Positions 1 through 5,673 of a stretch of 8,122 nucleotides of DNA are shown one piece after another. This DNA is from CBDULQ01 sp965368115 (GTDB taxonomy: Bacteria; Pseudomonadota; Gammaproteobacteria; SZUA-229), in contig CBDULQ010000171.1 of NCBI GenBank assembly GCA_965368115.1, forward strand, positions 1 through 8,122, in the 5' to 3' direction. The notes under the pieces are model-generated. The model did no database searches. It had not been told where the DNA came from and was given only the letters and a program-made list of their open reading frames with translations. Position 1 is the first letter of the stretch. Every line of letters begins with the position of its first letter. Position numbers and translations under genes: made by a program.

Positions 1-1
1 G

Positions 2-508
2 CGTAAGCCAAGTGTTGCCCCTGCATATTTCGCGGGAGAAGGTAATGTATATAGCTGCAATTACGGGGTTGGTCATATAGAAGAAGAAAAAATATCACCG
101 CCGATCATGTCTATGTTGAAAAAACATTTGATCGATAATTATCCAGATATCTCTGCATACAATATTGAAATTACATATCTTGATGTATTTTATAACTACA
201 GGGGAAACGCGGTAAGAGTGACGAGCTCGGATCCATCGAGTCCACAGGGTAGCAAAAAAGTGGTAATTGGTTGCGAGGAAGCGCTTCTGGGTGGTTATAA
301 CATAGGGGAAGTTCCTACGGGCGCCACAGCGCTGGTTTTTTATCTTTCATTTAACGTGAATGGAAAAAATATTGATATTAGATATGTAGAAGCGGTAGAG
401 GAGAACTTACGTATCTACAGGGATAAGTTACAGCCCTGGATGGAGCAAGGGGTGAAAAATCTGTTTTCACAAGTCGATATCGAGTTAAAAAGAAGCGGGC
501 GTATCTGA
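2..508 (+). CDS. Hypothetical protein, 3' part of a gene cut by the left edge
   Basis: The frame ending at the TGA at 506-508 is open without a stop back to base 2, so this is probably the C-terminal 168 residues of a longer protein. The ATG at 107 is the first in-frame Met, but the residues before it (a Tyr/Gly/Asn-rich stretch reading AYFAGEGNVYSCNYGVGHIE) look coding, so I place the real start outside the window. No family is recognised. The visible part alternates short hydrophobic strands with polar turns, suggesting a mixed alpha/beta or beta-rich fold, and ends in an amphipathic helix with basic residues (LKRSGRI). Two Cys are visible, in YSCNYG and VIGCEE. No membrane helix is present in this part. 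Codons are very AT-rich (25% G+C over 121-180), unlike the rnf genes, which is compatible with horizontal acquisition. That the frame codes is fairly secure; the function is unknown. Confidence 0.65.
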   Translation, partial: RKPSVAPAYFAGEGNVYSCNYGVGHIEEEKISPPIMSMLKKHLIDNYPDISAYNIEITYLDVFYNYRGNAVRVTSSDPSSPQGSKKVVIGCEEALLGGYNIGEVPTGATALVFYLSFNVNGKNIDIRYVEAVEENLRIYRDKLQPWMEQGVKNLFSQVDIELKRSGRI

Positions 509-561
509 AAGAAAGCTAAGCATCTTTCGATTTTGTAAATAACAGGATCAAAACAATCAGG

Positions 562-606
562 CAATCTCCGTTGATTGACACAGGATACATCAGTTGACGG
601 AGATTG
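562..606. repeat. 10-bp perfect inverted repeat with 25-base spacer
   Basis: The left arm CAATCTCCGT (562-571) is exactly complementary to the right arm ACGGAGATTG (597-606). It begins 53 bases after the stop of the upstream gene. The loop is long and the only T-run (614-617) lies 8 bases past the stem, so it is a poor intrinsic terminator. It could be a protein-binding operator, since the candidate promoter at 616-645 starts just after it, or a transcript-end stem. The repeat is seen directly; its role is inference. Confidence 0.5.
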
Positions 607-615
607 GTCTCGATT

Positions 616-645
616 TTGACTATCCCTCACTCGCAATCCGATTAT
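616..645 (+). promoter_or_regulatory. Candidate sigma-70 promoter for the exported-protein gene
   Basis: TTGACT at 616-621 matches five of six bases of the -35 consensus. GATTAT at 640-645 matches four of six of the -10 consensus, with an 18-base spacer. Transcription would begin near 652 and give a leader of about 210 bases that includes the two hairpins before the start codon at 862. Two further TTGAC words lie at 575-579 and 594-598. This is a consensus match only. Confidence 0.3.
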
Positions 646-770
646 TCATCCCATCAAAGCCATTTTACGAAATCGACCACAGATATCAGCCTCCTCAGCA
701 TTTACACTATATATATGTGCTTTGGACAAAATCCAGTGAACCCGCCGCGGCTCGGTGACGACACAGCACA

Positions 771-827
771 AACGGACCCGTTTCCGTTCCCGAACACCGC
801 CCCCTGGCCAGCCTGTGGGCGCGGTGT
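771..827 (+). promoter_or_regulatory. Two tandem GC-rich hairpins in the mRNA leader
   Basis: The first stem pairs AACGGA (771-776) with TCCGTT (783-788) around a six-base loop. The second pairs ACACCGC plus CCC (794-803) with GGG-C-GCGGTGT (817-827), ten base pairs with one bulged C at 820. Its 13-base loop contains the palindrome CTGGCCAG (804-811). Neither is followed by a T-run, so they are not intrinsic terminators. They lie 23 bases upstream of the Shine-Dalgarno of the gene at 862 and could stabilise the message or affect its translation. No known riboswitch family is recognised. Confidence 0.4.
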
Positions 828-861
828 CGTATCGTGAAGGCAGCTATACAGGAGGGCAGGT

Positions 862-2367
862 ATGAAACGACTATCCAGTGCATTGATCGGGTTTTTTATG
901 ATGGTGATGGGTGGTGTGCCCCTGGCCTATGCGGGTTGCATGGACGATGCCGGGGATGCGGTGGCGGCCTTCTTTACCGGCGGCGCCAGCTACGCTACCT
1001 GCCAGGTTGTGGATACCGTGCGTTCCCTGCTGCGTACCGTGCAGACCATCGCCGCCAGTATGACGCGGATGATCAACGATACCATCGACGGCGCCCGCCG
1101 GGGCGTGGATGATACCGCCAACTCCATCGAGAGCAATACCCGCAATGTCATGCGTAACCTGCAGAGCAAAGTCAACGAAGCATCCCGCATGGCCAGCCAG
1201 GCTTCGGACGCCGCGTCGCCCCAGGCTCAGCTGGCGGAAACTGCTGGCGCCAACCAGCAGGCCGCGGGCATCCAGCAACAGGCCCTGTCGAACAATGTGC
1301 GTATCGCCAGGCCCGCTGGTTCGCCGTCCGGTTTAAACCAGCGTTCGGCACAGCAACTCAGGCCCGGCACGCGAATGCAGGCTCAGGGTGTGCAACAGGC
1401 TCAGGCACCCAGGCCGATGTCCCGGATGGGCGGCGTACAGCAGATGAATCCGTCGTCCGGCGCCTCGTCGCGAGACATTGCCAACACCATGCGGCAGGCC
1501 GCCAATACCATGCAAAGCATTCACAACGACCTGGCCAGTCACGCGGTGAACCAGATCATCGGCGCCGCCCGCCAGGCAAAGAATCTGGCGGAGCGTCACG
1601 TGGGCGCTGCCCAGCGTATCGGCCAGACCACGGTGGTCACACCCATGCAACAGCTGCAGGACATGCTGGGGGATCTGCTGCGTCACCCGGGGCGTATTTT
1701 TGACCCCTCTGCCATGGTCAACGAAACCATCGAACGCATGACGGTGGCCATGACCCAGGTGACCGAACAGATTCACCACGAAATCATGAACGAAGCGCTG
1801 GCTACCATCGGCGACGTCGATGGGCATATTCGCCGTATGACTGGCGATGTGAGCCGAGCGGACAACATCCATCAGGCGATGATCAAGCTGCAGCGCCGCA
1901 AGGATGAACAGTCCCTTAATGAGTTGCGTACACTACTGCGCGGCTCATCCGATTCGATGATGCGGCTGGCCTCCATGCTGAAGATTATGCCTGATATGGT
2001 GATGATGCAGCAGTCATCGGAGCAGAAATCGGAAAGCAAATTCAAGCCCATGATCGATGCCTTGAAGCGGGAAAATAACAAACTGCGTAACGATATACTC
2101 AAAGCTCAGCGTGGCCAGATGCCTGCGAATACCGAACAGCGCGCGAAGAATGAACTCAACCGGATGCTGGCAGGTAAGTCACCTGATGAACAGCAAGCGA
2201 TCAAGAATCAACTGAAGAACAACCTGAAAAATCGCTATGCTGGAAATGAAAAAGCACTGGCGCAAATCAATCGCCATTTCGAACAGCGTTTCTCCAGTGC
2301 ATTCAAAATCAGGGTAATGCCGACACCACTTAAAATCAGCCCGATTGCGCCACCTTTGCCAAAATAG
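862..2367 (+). CDS. Exported helical Met/Gln/Ala-rich protein of unknown function
   Basis: This 501-residue protein belongs to no family I recognise. The ATG at 862 is chosen because AGGAGGG (850-856) lies five bases upstream and a signal peptide follows directly: MKR, a hydrophobic core at residues 7-21, and an AYA signal-peptidase I site after residue 24. A lipoprotein is less likely, since the residue three before Cys26 is Tyr. Cys26 and Cys47 are the only cysteines and could form a disulfide. Residues 50-120 look like amphipathic helix; 110-200 is a low-complexity Gln/Ala/Pro/Ser/Arg stretch; 205-475 is mostly charged helix with coiled-coil character, notably 387-422 and 425-478; residues 484-501 are a Pro-rich tail. 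There are about 34 methionines. G+C falls from about 65% near 1100 to 43% near 2070. It appears to be a single-gene transcript ending at the terminator at 2391. A periplasmic or secreted structural role is possible but unproven. Confidence 0.85.
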   Translation: MKRLSSALIGFFMMVMGGVPLAYAGCMDDAGDAVAAFFTGGASYATCQVVDTVRSLLRTVQTIAASMTRMINDTIDGARRGVDDTANSIESNTRNVMRNLQSKVNEASRMASQASDAASPQAQLAETAGANQQAAGIQQQALSNNVRIARPAGSPSGLNQRSAQQLRPGTRMQAQGVQQAQAPRPMSRMGGVQQMNPSSGASSRDIANTMRQAANTMQSIHNDLASHAVNQIIGAARQAKNLAERHVGAAQRIGQTTVVTPMQQLQDMLGDLLRHPGRIFDPSAMVNETIERMTVAMTQVTEQIHHEIMNEALATIGDVDGHIRRMTGDVSRADNIHQAMIKLQRRKDEQSLNELRTLLRGSSDSMMRLASMLKIMPDMVMMQQSSEQKSESKFKPMIDALKRENNKLRNDILKAQRGQMPANTEQRAKNELNRMLAGKSPDEQQAIKNQLKNNLKNRYAGNEKALAQINRHFEQRFSSAFKIRVMPTPLKISPIAPPLPK

Positions 2368-2390
2368 TAGTCACTGGACGCAATAGACAG

Positions 2391-2422
2391 ACGGCGTATT
2401 CCTATTGGAATGCGCCGTTTTT
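2391..2422 (+). terminator. Strong intrinsic terminator
   Basis: A 12-base-pair stem, ACGGCGTATTCC (2391-2402) with GGAATGCGCCGT (2407-2418), contains a single G-U pair and a four-base TATT loop. It runs directly into five Ts (2418-2422). It lies 24 bases after the stop of the exported-protein gene and closes that transcript, separating it from the HD-hydrolase gene. Confidence 0.9.
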
Positions 2423-2483
2423 CGCTGCGGCCGCATATCTCGATTGGGTCGTCCGACTCAATATTATTTAGACACACCTGAGG
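2423..2483. other. Post-terminator palindromes
   Basis: TGCGGCCGCA at 2426-2435 is a perfect 10-base palindrome. TTGGGTC (2444-2450) pairs with GACTCAA (2455-2461) around a GTCC loop, with one G-U pair, and is followed by TATTATTTA. The second may act as a weak back-up terminator. Both are small and could be coincidental. Confidence 0.3.
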
Positions 2484-2511
2484 TTGATGTCCGAAAAACA
2501 CGATTTATGCT
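2484..2511 (+). promoter_or_regulatory. Candidate sigma-70 promoter for the HD hydrolase gene
   Basis: TTGATG (2484-2489) and TATGCT (2506-2511) are separated by 16 bases and resemble -35 and -10 boxes. The position, just after a terminator and before an isolated gene, supports it. Transcription would start near 2518, leaving a leader of about 136 bases that contains a small hairpin (GCGCGAG 2591-2597 with CTCGTGT 2602-2608, two G-U pairs). Confidence 0.35.
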
Positions 2512-2654
2512 AAGGTCCGGAAATTCAGAAAATTGTGTATCATGTGTCACATCACCAGCTGTTACAAAGATTTTAATATTGAGCCCAGTGGCGCGAGGCT
2601 TCTCGTGTGACCCGGAAAGCGATAAGAACGAAAAACTCCATTTCCTGATTCGAA

Positions 2655-3656
2655 ATGCATTACGATGACCCCCTATACGGAAAGACCGAGATTTCCGAGC
2701 CGATATTGCTGGATCTGATGGCAAGCCAGGCCATGCAGAGACTAAAGGATGTTTCTCAGCATGGCATAACGGCTCTGCTGGGTATAACGCCTTCTTTTTC
2801 TCGCTTCGACCATTCTATTGGCGCAATGCTCCTGGTTCGACGCCTTGGCGGTGATCTCGATGAACAGATTGCAGCGCTGCTACACGATATCAGTCATACC
2901 GCATTCAGCCATGTCATCGACTTTGTATTCGACGACCATTGCGAACAGAGTTATCACGAAGAGAAGAAGGTCGCTTTTGTGGCGGCCTCCGACATACCGG
3001 AAATATTGTGGCGACACGATCTGGACTGGCACAATTTTATGGATGAGGATCAGTTCTCGTTGCTTGAACAGCCTGCGCCCGCACTTTGTGCCGATCGACT
3101 GGATTATTTCCTGCGTGATCTGGAATTTCTGAAACTGGCCGGGGCAGGAGAAGTCCGGGCGGCGATCAGGGCACTGGGTGTAATCGATGGTCAAATGGTC
3201 TGTAACGACCCGGATATTGCCCGATGGCTCGCGTATACCTTTATCGAGGCGGATCGCGCCAGCTGGTCGAACTTCCGTGAAGTAGGGCTTTACCAGTTGA
3301 CGGCTGAGGCTATTAAGGCTGCTACAAAACTGGATTTGATTTCTGAAGCGGATATATGGGGTACGGATCAGCGTCTCTGGGAGAAACTACAGACTATCGA
3401 TCATCCTGAAGTCAGCCAGTGGGTCAGATTGATTACACCGGGAACTCGTTTCATCTGGAGCGAGCGGCAGCCGTTGTTCTCTGTTGCAACTAAAGTCAGA
3501 AGTATAAATCCGCAGGTTATCAGTGGCGCTTCGGCATCACCGCTCTCTGAACTGGATCCGGTTTTTGCTCGCTATCGTAGTGAGTACCTCAATAGCAAGC
3601 AAGGTCGCTGGCCGATGGCGGTTGTTGGCGTCAGCATGCCTGATTCCGAGTCGTAG
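2655..3656 (+). CDS. HD-domain phosphohydrolase, SAMHD1/dGTPase-like
   Basis: This 333-residue protein belongs to the HD superfamily, in the branch of SAMHD1 and related bacterial proteins, whose characterised members hydrolyse dNTPs to deoxynucleosides and triphosphate. The metal ligands are His53 (in RFDHS), His77-Asp78 (in LLHDISH) and Asp147 (in ADRLDYFLRD). By alignment from memory with human SAMHD1, these match H167, H206, D207 and D311. Gln35, Arg50, His81, Asp89, His101, Arg148, Tyr151 and Asp155 match Q149, R164, H210, D218, H233, K312, Y315 and D319, so the catalytic set looks complete. It has no signal peptide or membrane helix and is presumably cytoplasmic. It lacks SAMHD1's SAM domain and much of its C-terminal region. 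The start is bounded by an in-frame TGA at 2646-2648, making ATG 2655 the first possible Met; no clear Shine-Dalgarno precedes it. The gene stands alone between a terminator and a 248-base gap. The exact substrate is unknown; a role in nucleotide-pool control or phage defence is possible. Confidence 0.88.
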   Translation: MHYDDPLYGKTEISEPILLDLMASQAMQRLKDVSQHGITALLGITPSFSRFDHSIGAMLLVRRLGGDLDEQIAALLHDISHTAFSHVIDFVFDDHCEQSYHEEKKVAFVAASDIPEILWRHDLDWHNFMDEDQFSLLEQPAPALCADRLDYFLRDLEFLKLAGAGEVRAAIRALGVIDGQMVCNDPDIARWLAYTFIEADRASWSNFREVGLYQLTAEAIKAATKLDLISEADIWGTDQRLWEKLQTIDHPEVSQWVRLITPGTRFIWSERQPLFSVATKVRSINPQVISGASASPLSELDPVFARYRSEYLNSKQGRWPMAVVGVSMPDSES

Positions 3657-3859
3657 CTTGTGGTAAATATATACTTTTCAGGCAGGCAAATGAGCATTTT
3701 TCTGGCAAAATGTAAAAACATGTGCGGATCCATTCAGCTTGCCGTTTTATCTGGTCTGGCTGTGAAATGTAGGTTATAAAAAGCGTCATAGGGTTGCTTA
3801 ATACAGTTCTGCCGGAACGGGAAAAGCGTGGATTTTGTAAGGCTATCTCATTAGAAATA

Positions 3860-3865
3860 TATAAT
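3860..3865 (+). promoter_or_regulatory. Candidate -10 box for the membrane-protein pair
   Basis: TATAAT at 3860-3865 is a perfect -10 hexamer 39 bases before the ATG at 3905. The best -35 candidate is TTGTAA (3835-3840), four of six matches with a long 19-base spacer. The TTGACA at 3867-3872 lacks a -10 box at a usable distance. The rest of the 3657-3904 gap is AT-rich, without a gene or a good terminator. The only long repeat is a 7-base pair of arms (TGCCTGA 3637-3643 and TCAGGCA 3678-3684), which is weak. Confidence 0.35.
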
Positions 3866-3904
3866 TTTGACATTAAATATTGAATTGATCGGGGCGCTAC
3901 GAAC

Positions 3905-4636
3905 ATGAATGACCATACGGATGAAATCAACAAGCTCAAGGAACAGGTTCTGGAATTGCAGCGGTTTCGTCGCGACCTGCTGATTATTTCGGTTGTTGTT
4001 GGCGCCTGTGTTACGGCCTTTCTGGGTTATCAGTCATTTGTTGGCATACCCAGGGCGGTTGAGGACAGTTTTAAAGAAAAGGCCCTTGCGGAAGTATCGG
4101 CTAAAGCAAATGAGCGCCTGGATGAGATCAAGGCGATTGCCAAAAAGGCCGCCAATTTCGAACAGATGGCGAGTCAGTCTCAGAAAACTGCAAAAGCCAG
4201 TGCGGACGCCGTGGCGTCACTGAAAAACGATCTCGATGCCAGATTTAATAAGAAATTCAAGGATCTTGCTCAGGAGAGCGCCAGGGTCCTCGAGAAGATC
4301 AAAGCATCATCCACGGACAAGGTGTTCAGATTCGAGAATGGATGTAAATCGCCGGTTAAACTGGCGATCTGGTATCGGGCCGCTTTTGGTGCAAGCTATG
4401 GTGCTAAGTGGTTTAAGTTTTCGCCTGATGAATCCTCGGTACTTGCCAAGACCGGAGTTGGTCGTGTCCGGCTGGGGTTTCCGGAAATCTATTATTATGC
4501 TGAGGCAACGGATGACAGCAAACGGGTCTGGAAGGGAGAAAGCTCCATTTATATCGAAGGGAAGGAATACAACATGCGAAAAGCAACCTTCTCTGATGAA
4601 GGTGATGAATATAAGCTAAAAATCACCTGTGATTGA
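3905..4636 (+). CDS. Membrane-anchored coiled-coil protein with DUF1036-like C-terminal domain
   Basis: This 243-residue protein has a charged N-terminal helix (residues 1-23), one membrane helix (about 24-46), a long Ala/Lys/Glu-rich coiled coil (about 52-138) and a beta-rich C-terminal domain (140-243). The C-terminal domain has an N-G-C start (145-147), AIWY (154-157), Trp169 in KWFKFSP, the run YYYAEA (196-201), and W-x-G (209-211). This pattern recalls DUF1036, small domains of unknown function, but I match it by eye only. Cys147 and Cys242 could form a disulfide if the domain lies in the periplasm. Basic residues RRD just before the membrane helix fit a cytoplasmic N-terminus and periplasmic C-terminus. 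The ATG at 3905 has only a weak GGGG (3891-3894) upstream. It overlaps the next gene by eight bases, so the two are probably co-translated. Function is unknown; the architecture suggests a sensor, tether or stalk. Confidence 0.82.
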   Translation: MNDHTDEINKLKEQVLELQRFRRDLLIISVVVGACVTAFLGYQSFVGIPRAVEDSFKEKALAEVSAKANERLDEIKAIAKKAANFEQMASQSQKTAKASADAVASLKNDLDARFNKKFKDLAQESARVLEKIKASSTDKVFRFENGCKSPVKLAIWYRAAFGASYGAKWFKFSPDESSVLAKTGVGRVRLGFPEIYYYAEATDDSKRVWKGESSIYIEGKEYNMRKATFSDEGDEYKLKITCD

Positions 4637-4970
4637 AGATGTGTCGAGATCAGATCCTGTTCCCCAGGCCGGTTATGATTCACGGAATGAGTCTGCCGAA
4701 CGAATATATCAAGATTATCATAAACCTGGCTCTATGAATCCGTTTGTTATTTATTCCCGGCTGTTGACCTGGTTGTTCAGGATATTTGGATTGTTGTTGT
4801 CGCTCTGGTCGATGATTTTTATCTTAACTATGGTGATTGATCAGGTCAGCGAAACAATTCACTGGTACAGGCAAAGTATGCTGGAGTTTATTTTGAGTAC
4901 TGGATTTTTTTTACTGTTGTTTTTCATAGGAATTGCGAGTTTCAAAAAGAAAACGCTTTTTCGGAAATAA
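4629..4970 (+). CDS. Small two-helix membrane protein of unknown function
   Basis: The longest form starts at GTG 4629 and gives 113 residues, overlapping the stop of the preceding gene by eight bases. Other in-frame starts are GTG 4641 and ATG 4734; the last would give 78 residues. None has a clear Shine-Dalgarno, so the start is uncertain, and translation may rely on coupling to the upstream gene. Two hydrophobic helices lie at about residues 48-70 and 85-105 (long-form numbering), joined by a short polar loop (DQVSETIHWYRQS). A basic tail, KKKTLFRK, suggests that the C-terminus is cytoplasmic, placing both ends inside and the loop in the periplasm. The polar first 35 residues have no recognisable motif. 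A run of eight Ts (4905-4912) lies in the second helix. No family is recognised; proximity and overlap suggest it works with the coiled-coil protein before it. Confidence 0.7.
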   Translation: MIEDVSRSDPVPQAGYDSRNESAERIYQDYHKPGSMNPFVIYSRLLTWLFRIFGLLLSLWSMIFILTMVIDQVSETIHWYRQSMLEFILSTGFFLLLFFIGIASFKKKTLFRK

Positions 4971-4972
4971 CA

Positions 4973-4995
4973 GGCGGGTATTTACTAATACCGCC
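4973..4995 (+). repeat. Intercistronic hairpin
   Basis: GGCGGGTATT (4973-4982) pairs with AATACCGCC (4987-4995) around a TACT loop, nine base pairs with one bulged G. It begins two bases after the stop of the small membrane protein gene and ends 19 bases before the next ATG. With no T-run after it, it is not a standard intrinsic terminator. It may protect the upstream message from 3' exonucleases or separate expression of the two neighbours. Confidence 0.5.
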
Positions 4996-5014
4996 AGGGG
5001 AAACAGGCCATAGT

Positions 5015-5374
5015 ATGCAACTATCATCGCCAATACCGATTCTACGTTCATTCGATGAACAAAAGGCCAGACTGTTTTACGTGGATTTCCTGGGATTCAA
5101 AATCGACTGGGAGCACCGTTTCGAAGACGGCTTGCCCTTGTACATGCAAATATCACGTGGCGAATGTGTCATACACCTGTCGGAGCATCATGGCGATTGT
5201 ACTCCCGGTGCGGCGCTGCGAATCGAAGTTGATGATATCGATGCATACCATGATGACCTGATTGCAAAGGATTACAAATTTGCGCGGCCGGGTATAGTTG
5301 AGCAACCCTGGGGCCGAGACATGTCCGTCTCCGACCCGTTTGGTAACAGGCTTATTTTTAGCAGTACTGGCTAG
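5015..5374 (+). CDS. VOC-fold protein, bleomycin-resistance/glyoxalase family
   Basis: This 119-residue protein has the length and layout of the vicinal-oxygen-chelate fold: two beta-alpha-beta-beta-beta halves, about residues 3-60 and 66-116. Diagnostic stretches are FYVDFLGFKIDW (21-32), HLSEHHGD (54-61), the second-half strand LRIEVDDIDAYHDDL (68-82), PWGRDMSV (98-105) and DPFGNRLIF (107-115). These resemble bleomycin-binding-type proteins more than metal-dependent glyoxalase I, but substrate or ligand cannot be told from sequence. Members of this family are common in genomes, and most do not confer drug resistance. The ATG at 5015 has a weak AGG (5005-5007) upstream. It is cytoplasmic, with no signal or membrane segment. 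It may be read through from the membrane-protein pair or have its own promoter, which I do not see. Its stop lies 26 bases from that of convergent rnfH, with no clear terminator between them. Confidence 0.9.
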   Translation: MQLSSPIPILRSFDEQKARLFYVDFLGFKIDWEHRFEDGLPLYMQISRGECVIHLSEHHGDCTPGAALRIEVDDIDAYHDDLIAKDYKFARPGIVEQPWGRDMSVSDPFGNRLIFSSTG

Positions 5375-5400
5375 TTCTGGAGGCTCACTGAAAACCTTAA

Positions 5401-5661
5401 TTACCGGTCCCGCCGCTCCACAGTCTCTGGATCAGCCGTAATGGGTCGATACACCTCAACGCGACTGCCTTCTTCGACCACCGCATCCAGCTTCGAAATC
5501 TTGCCGAAAATTCCCACTTTCTGTTCATCCAGATCGATCTCCGGGAACATGTTCAGCAAGCCGGATATTTCGATGACCTCTTTCACCGTGCTGCCATCCG
5601 GTACTTCCAGTTTTAACCAGACCTGCTTCTTGCCATTGTCATATGTGGCGCCAACGTTCAT
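5401..5661 (-). CDS. rnfH: RnfH family protein (UPF0125)
   Basis: This 86-residue protein matches the RnfH family, small ubiquitin-like-fold proteins often encoded at the end of rnf operons. Family marks are SGLL (33-36), IDLDEQKVGIFGK (42-54), the basic KL pair (57-58) and EVYRPITADP (69-78), followed by an Arg-rich tail. Its biochemical role is not established; a part in assembly or maturation of the Rnf complex has been suggested for the family, and in some bacteria the gene sits elsewhere beside ratA. Here it follows rnfE by 12 bases. The Shine-Dalgarno AAGG (minus strand, 5671-5674) overlaps the rnfE stop, supporting translation as the last gene of the operon. Its length is normal. Confidence 0.93.
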   Translation of the reverse strand: MNVGATYDNGKKQVWLKLEVPDGSTVKEVIEISGLLNMFPEIDLDEQKVGIFGKISKLDAVVEEGSRVEVYRPITADPETVERRDR

Positions 5662-5673
5662 GACTCGATACCT

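Larger units (their letters stand above)
509..861 (+). other. Non-coding leader between the unknown gene and the exported-protein gene
   Basis: This 353-base stretch has no convincing gene. Short frames crossing it lack a ribosome site and recognisable protein character. It holds an inverted repeat (562-606), a candidate promoter (616-645), an AT-rich TATATATAT tract near 708-716 with no matching -35 box, two GC-rich hairpins (771-788 and 794-827), and a strong Shine-Dalgarno AGGAGGG at 850-856. Composition changes from AT-rich to GC-rich around 740. Confidence 0.6.

Noticed and set aside
604..837. Possible small gene in the leader before 862
   Set aside because: The start is unsupported by a ribosome site, the translation is Ser/Pro/Thr-rich and unlike a folded protein, and it spans the candidate promoter and hairpins.
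922..942. Lipoprotein signal (Cys26) in the exported protein
   Set aside because: The residue three before Cys26 is Tyr rather than Leu/Val/Ile; the AYA site for signal peptidase I fits better.
834..1112. Overlapping frame in the 5' part of the exported-protein gene
   Set aside because: It gives an Arg/Gly/Cys-rich translation typical of an out-of-frame reading of GC-rich DNA, while the 862 frame has a strong ribosome site and signal peptide.
1333..1872. Long antisense frame opposite the exported-protein gene
   Set aside because: His/Gly/Arg-rich shadow of a GC-rich coding region with no ribosome site or recognisable domain.
2534..2551. CRP-like site TGTG...CACA upstream of the HD gene
   Set aside because: The half sites are ten bases apart instead of the eight between TGTG and CACA in the CRP consensus, and the inner A/T bases do not match.
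3867..3872. Perfect TTGACA before the membrane-protein pair as a -35 box
   Set aside because: The region 16-18 bases downstream is GC-rich (GGGGCG) and has no -10 box; the TATAAT at 3860 is better placed.
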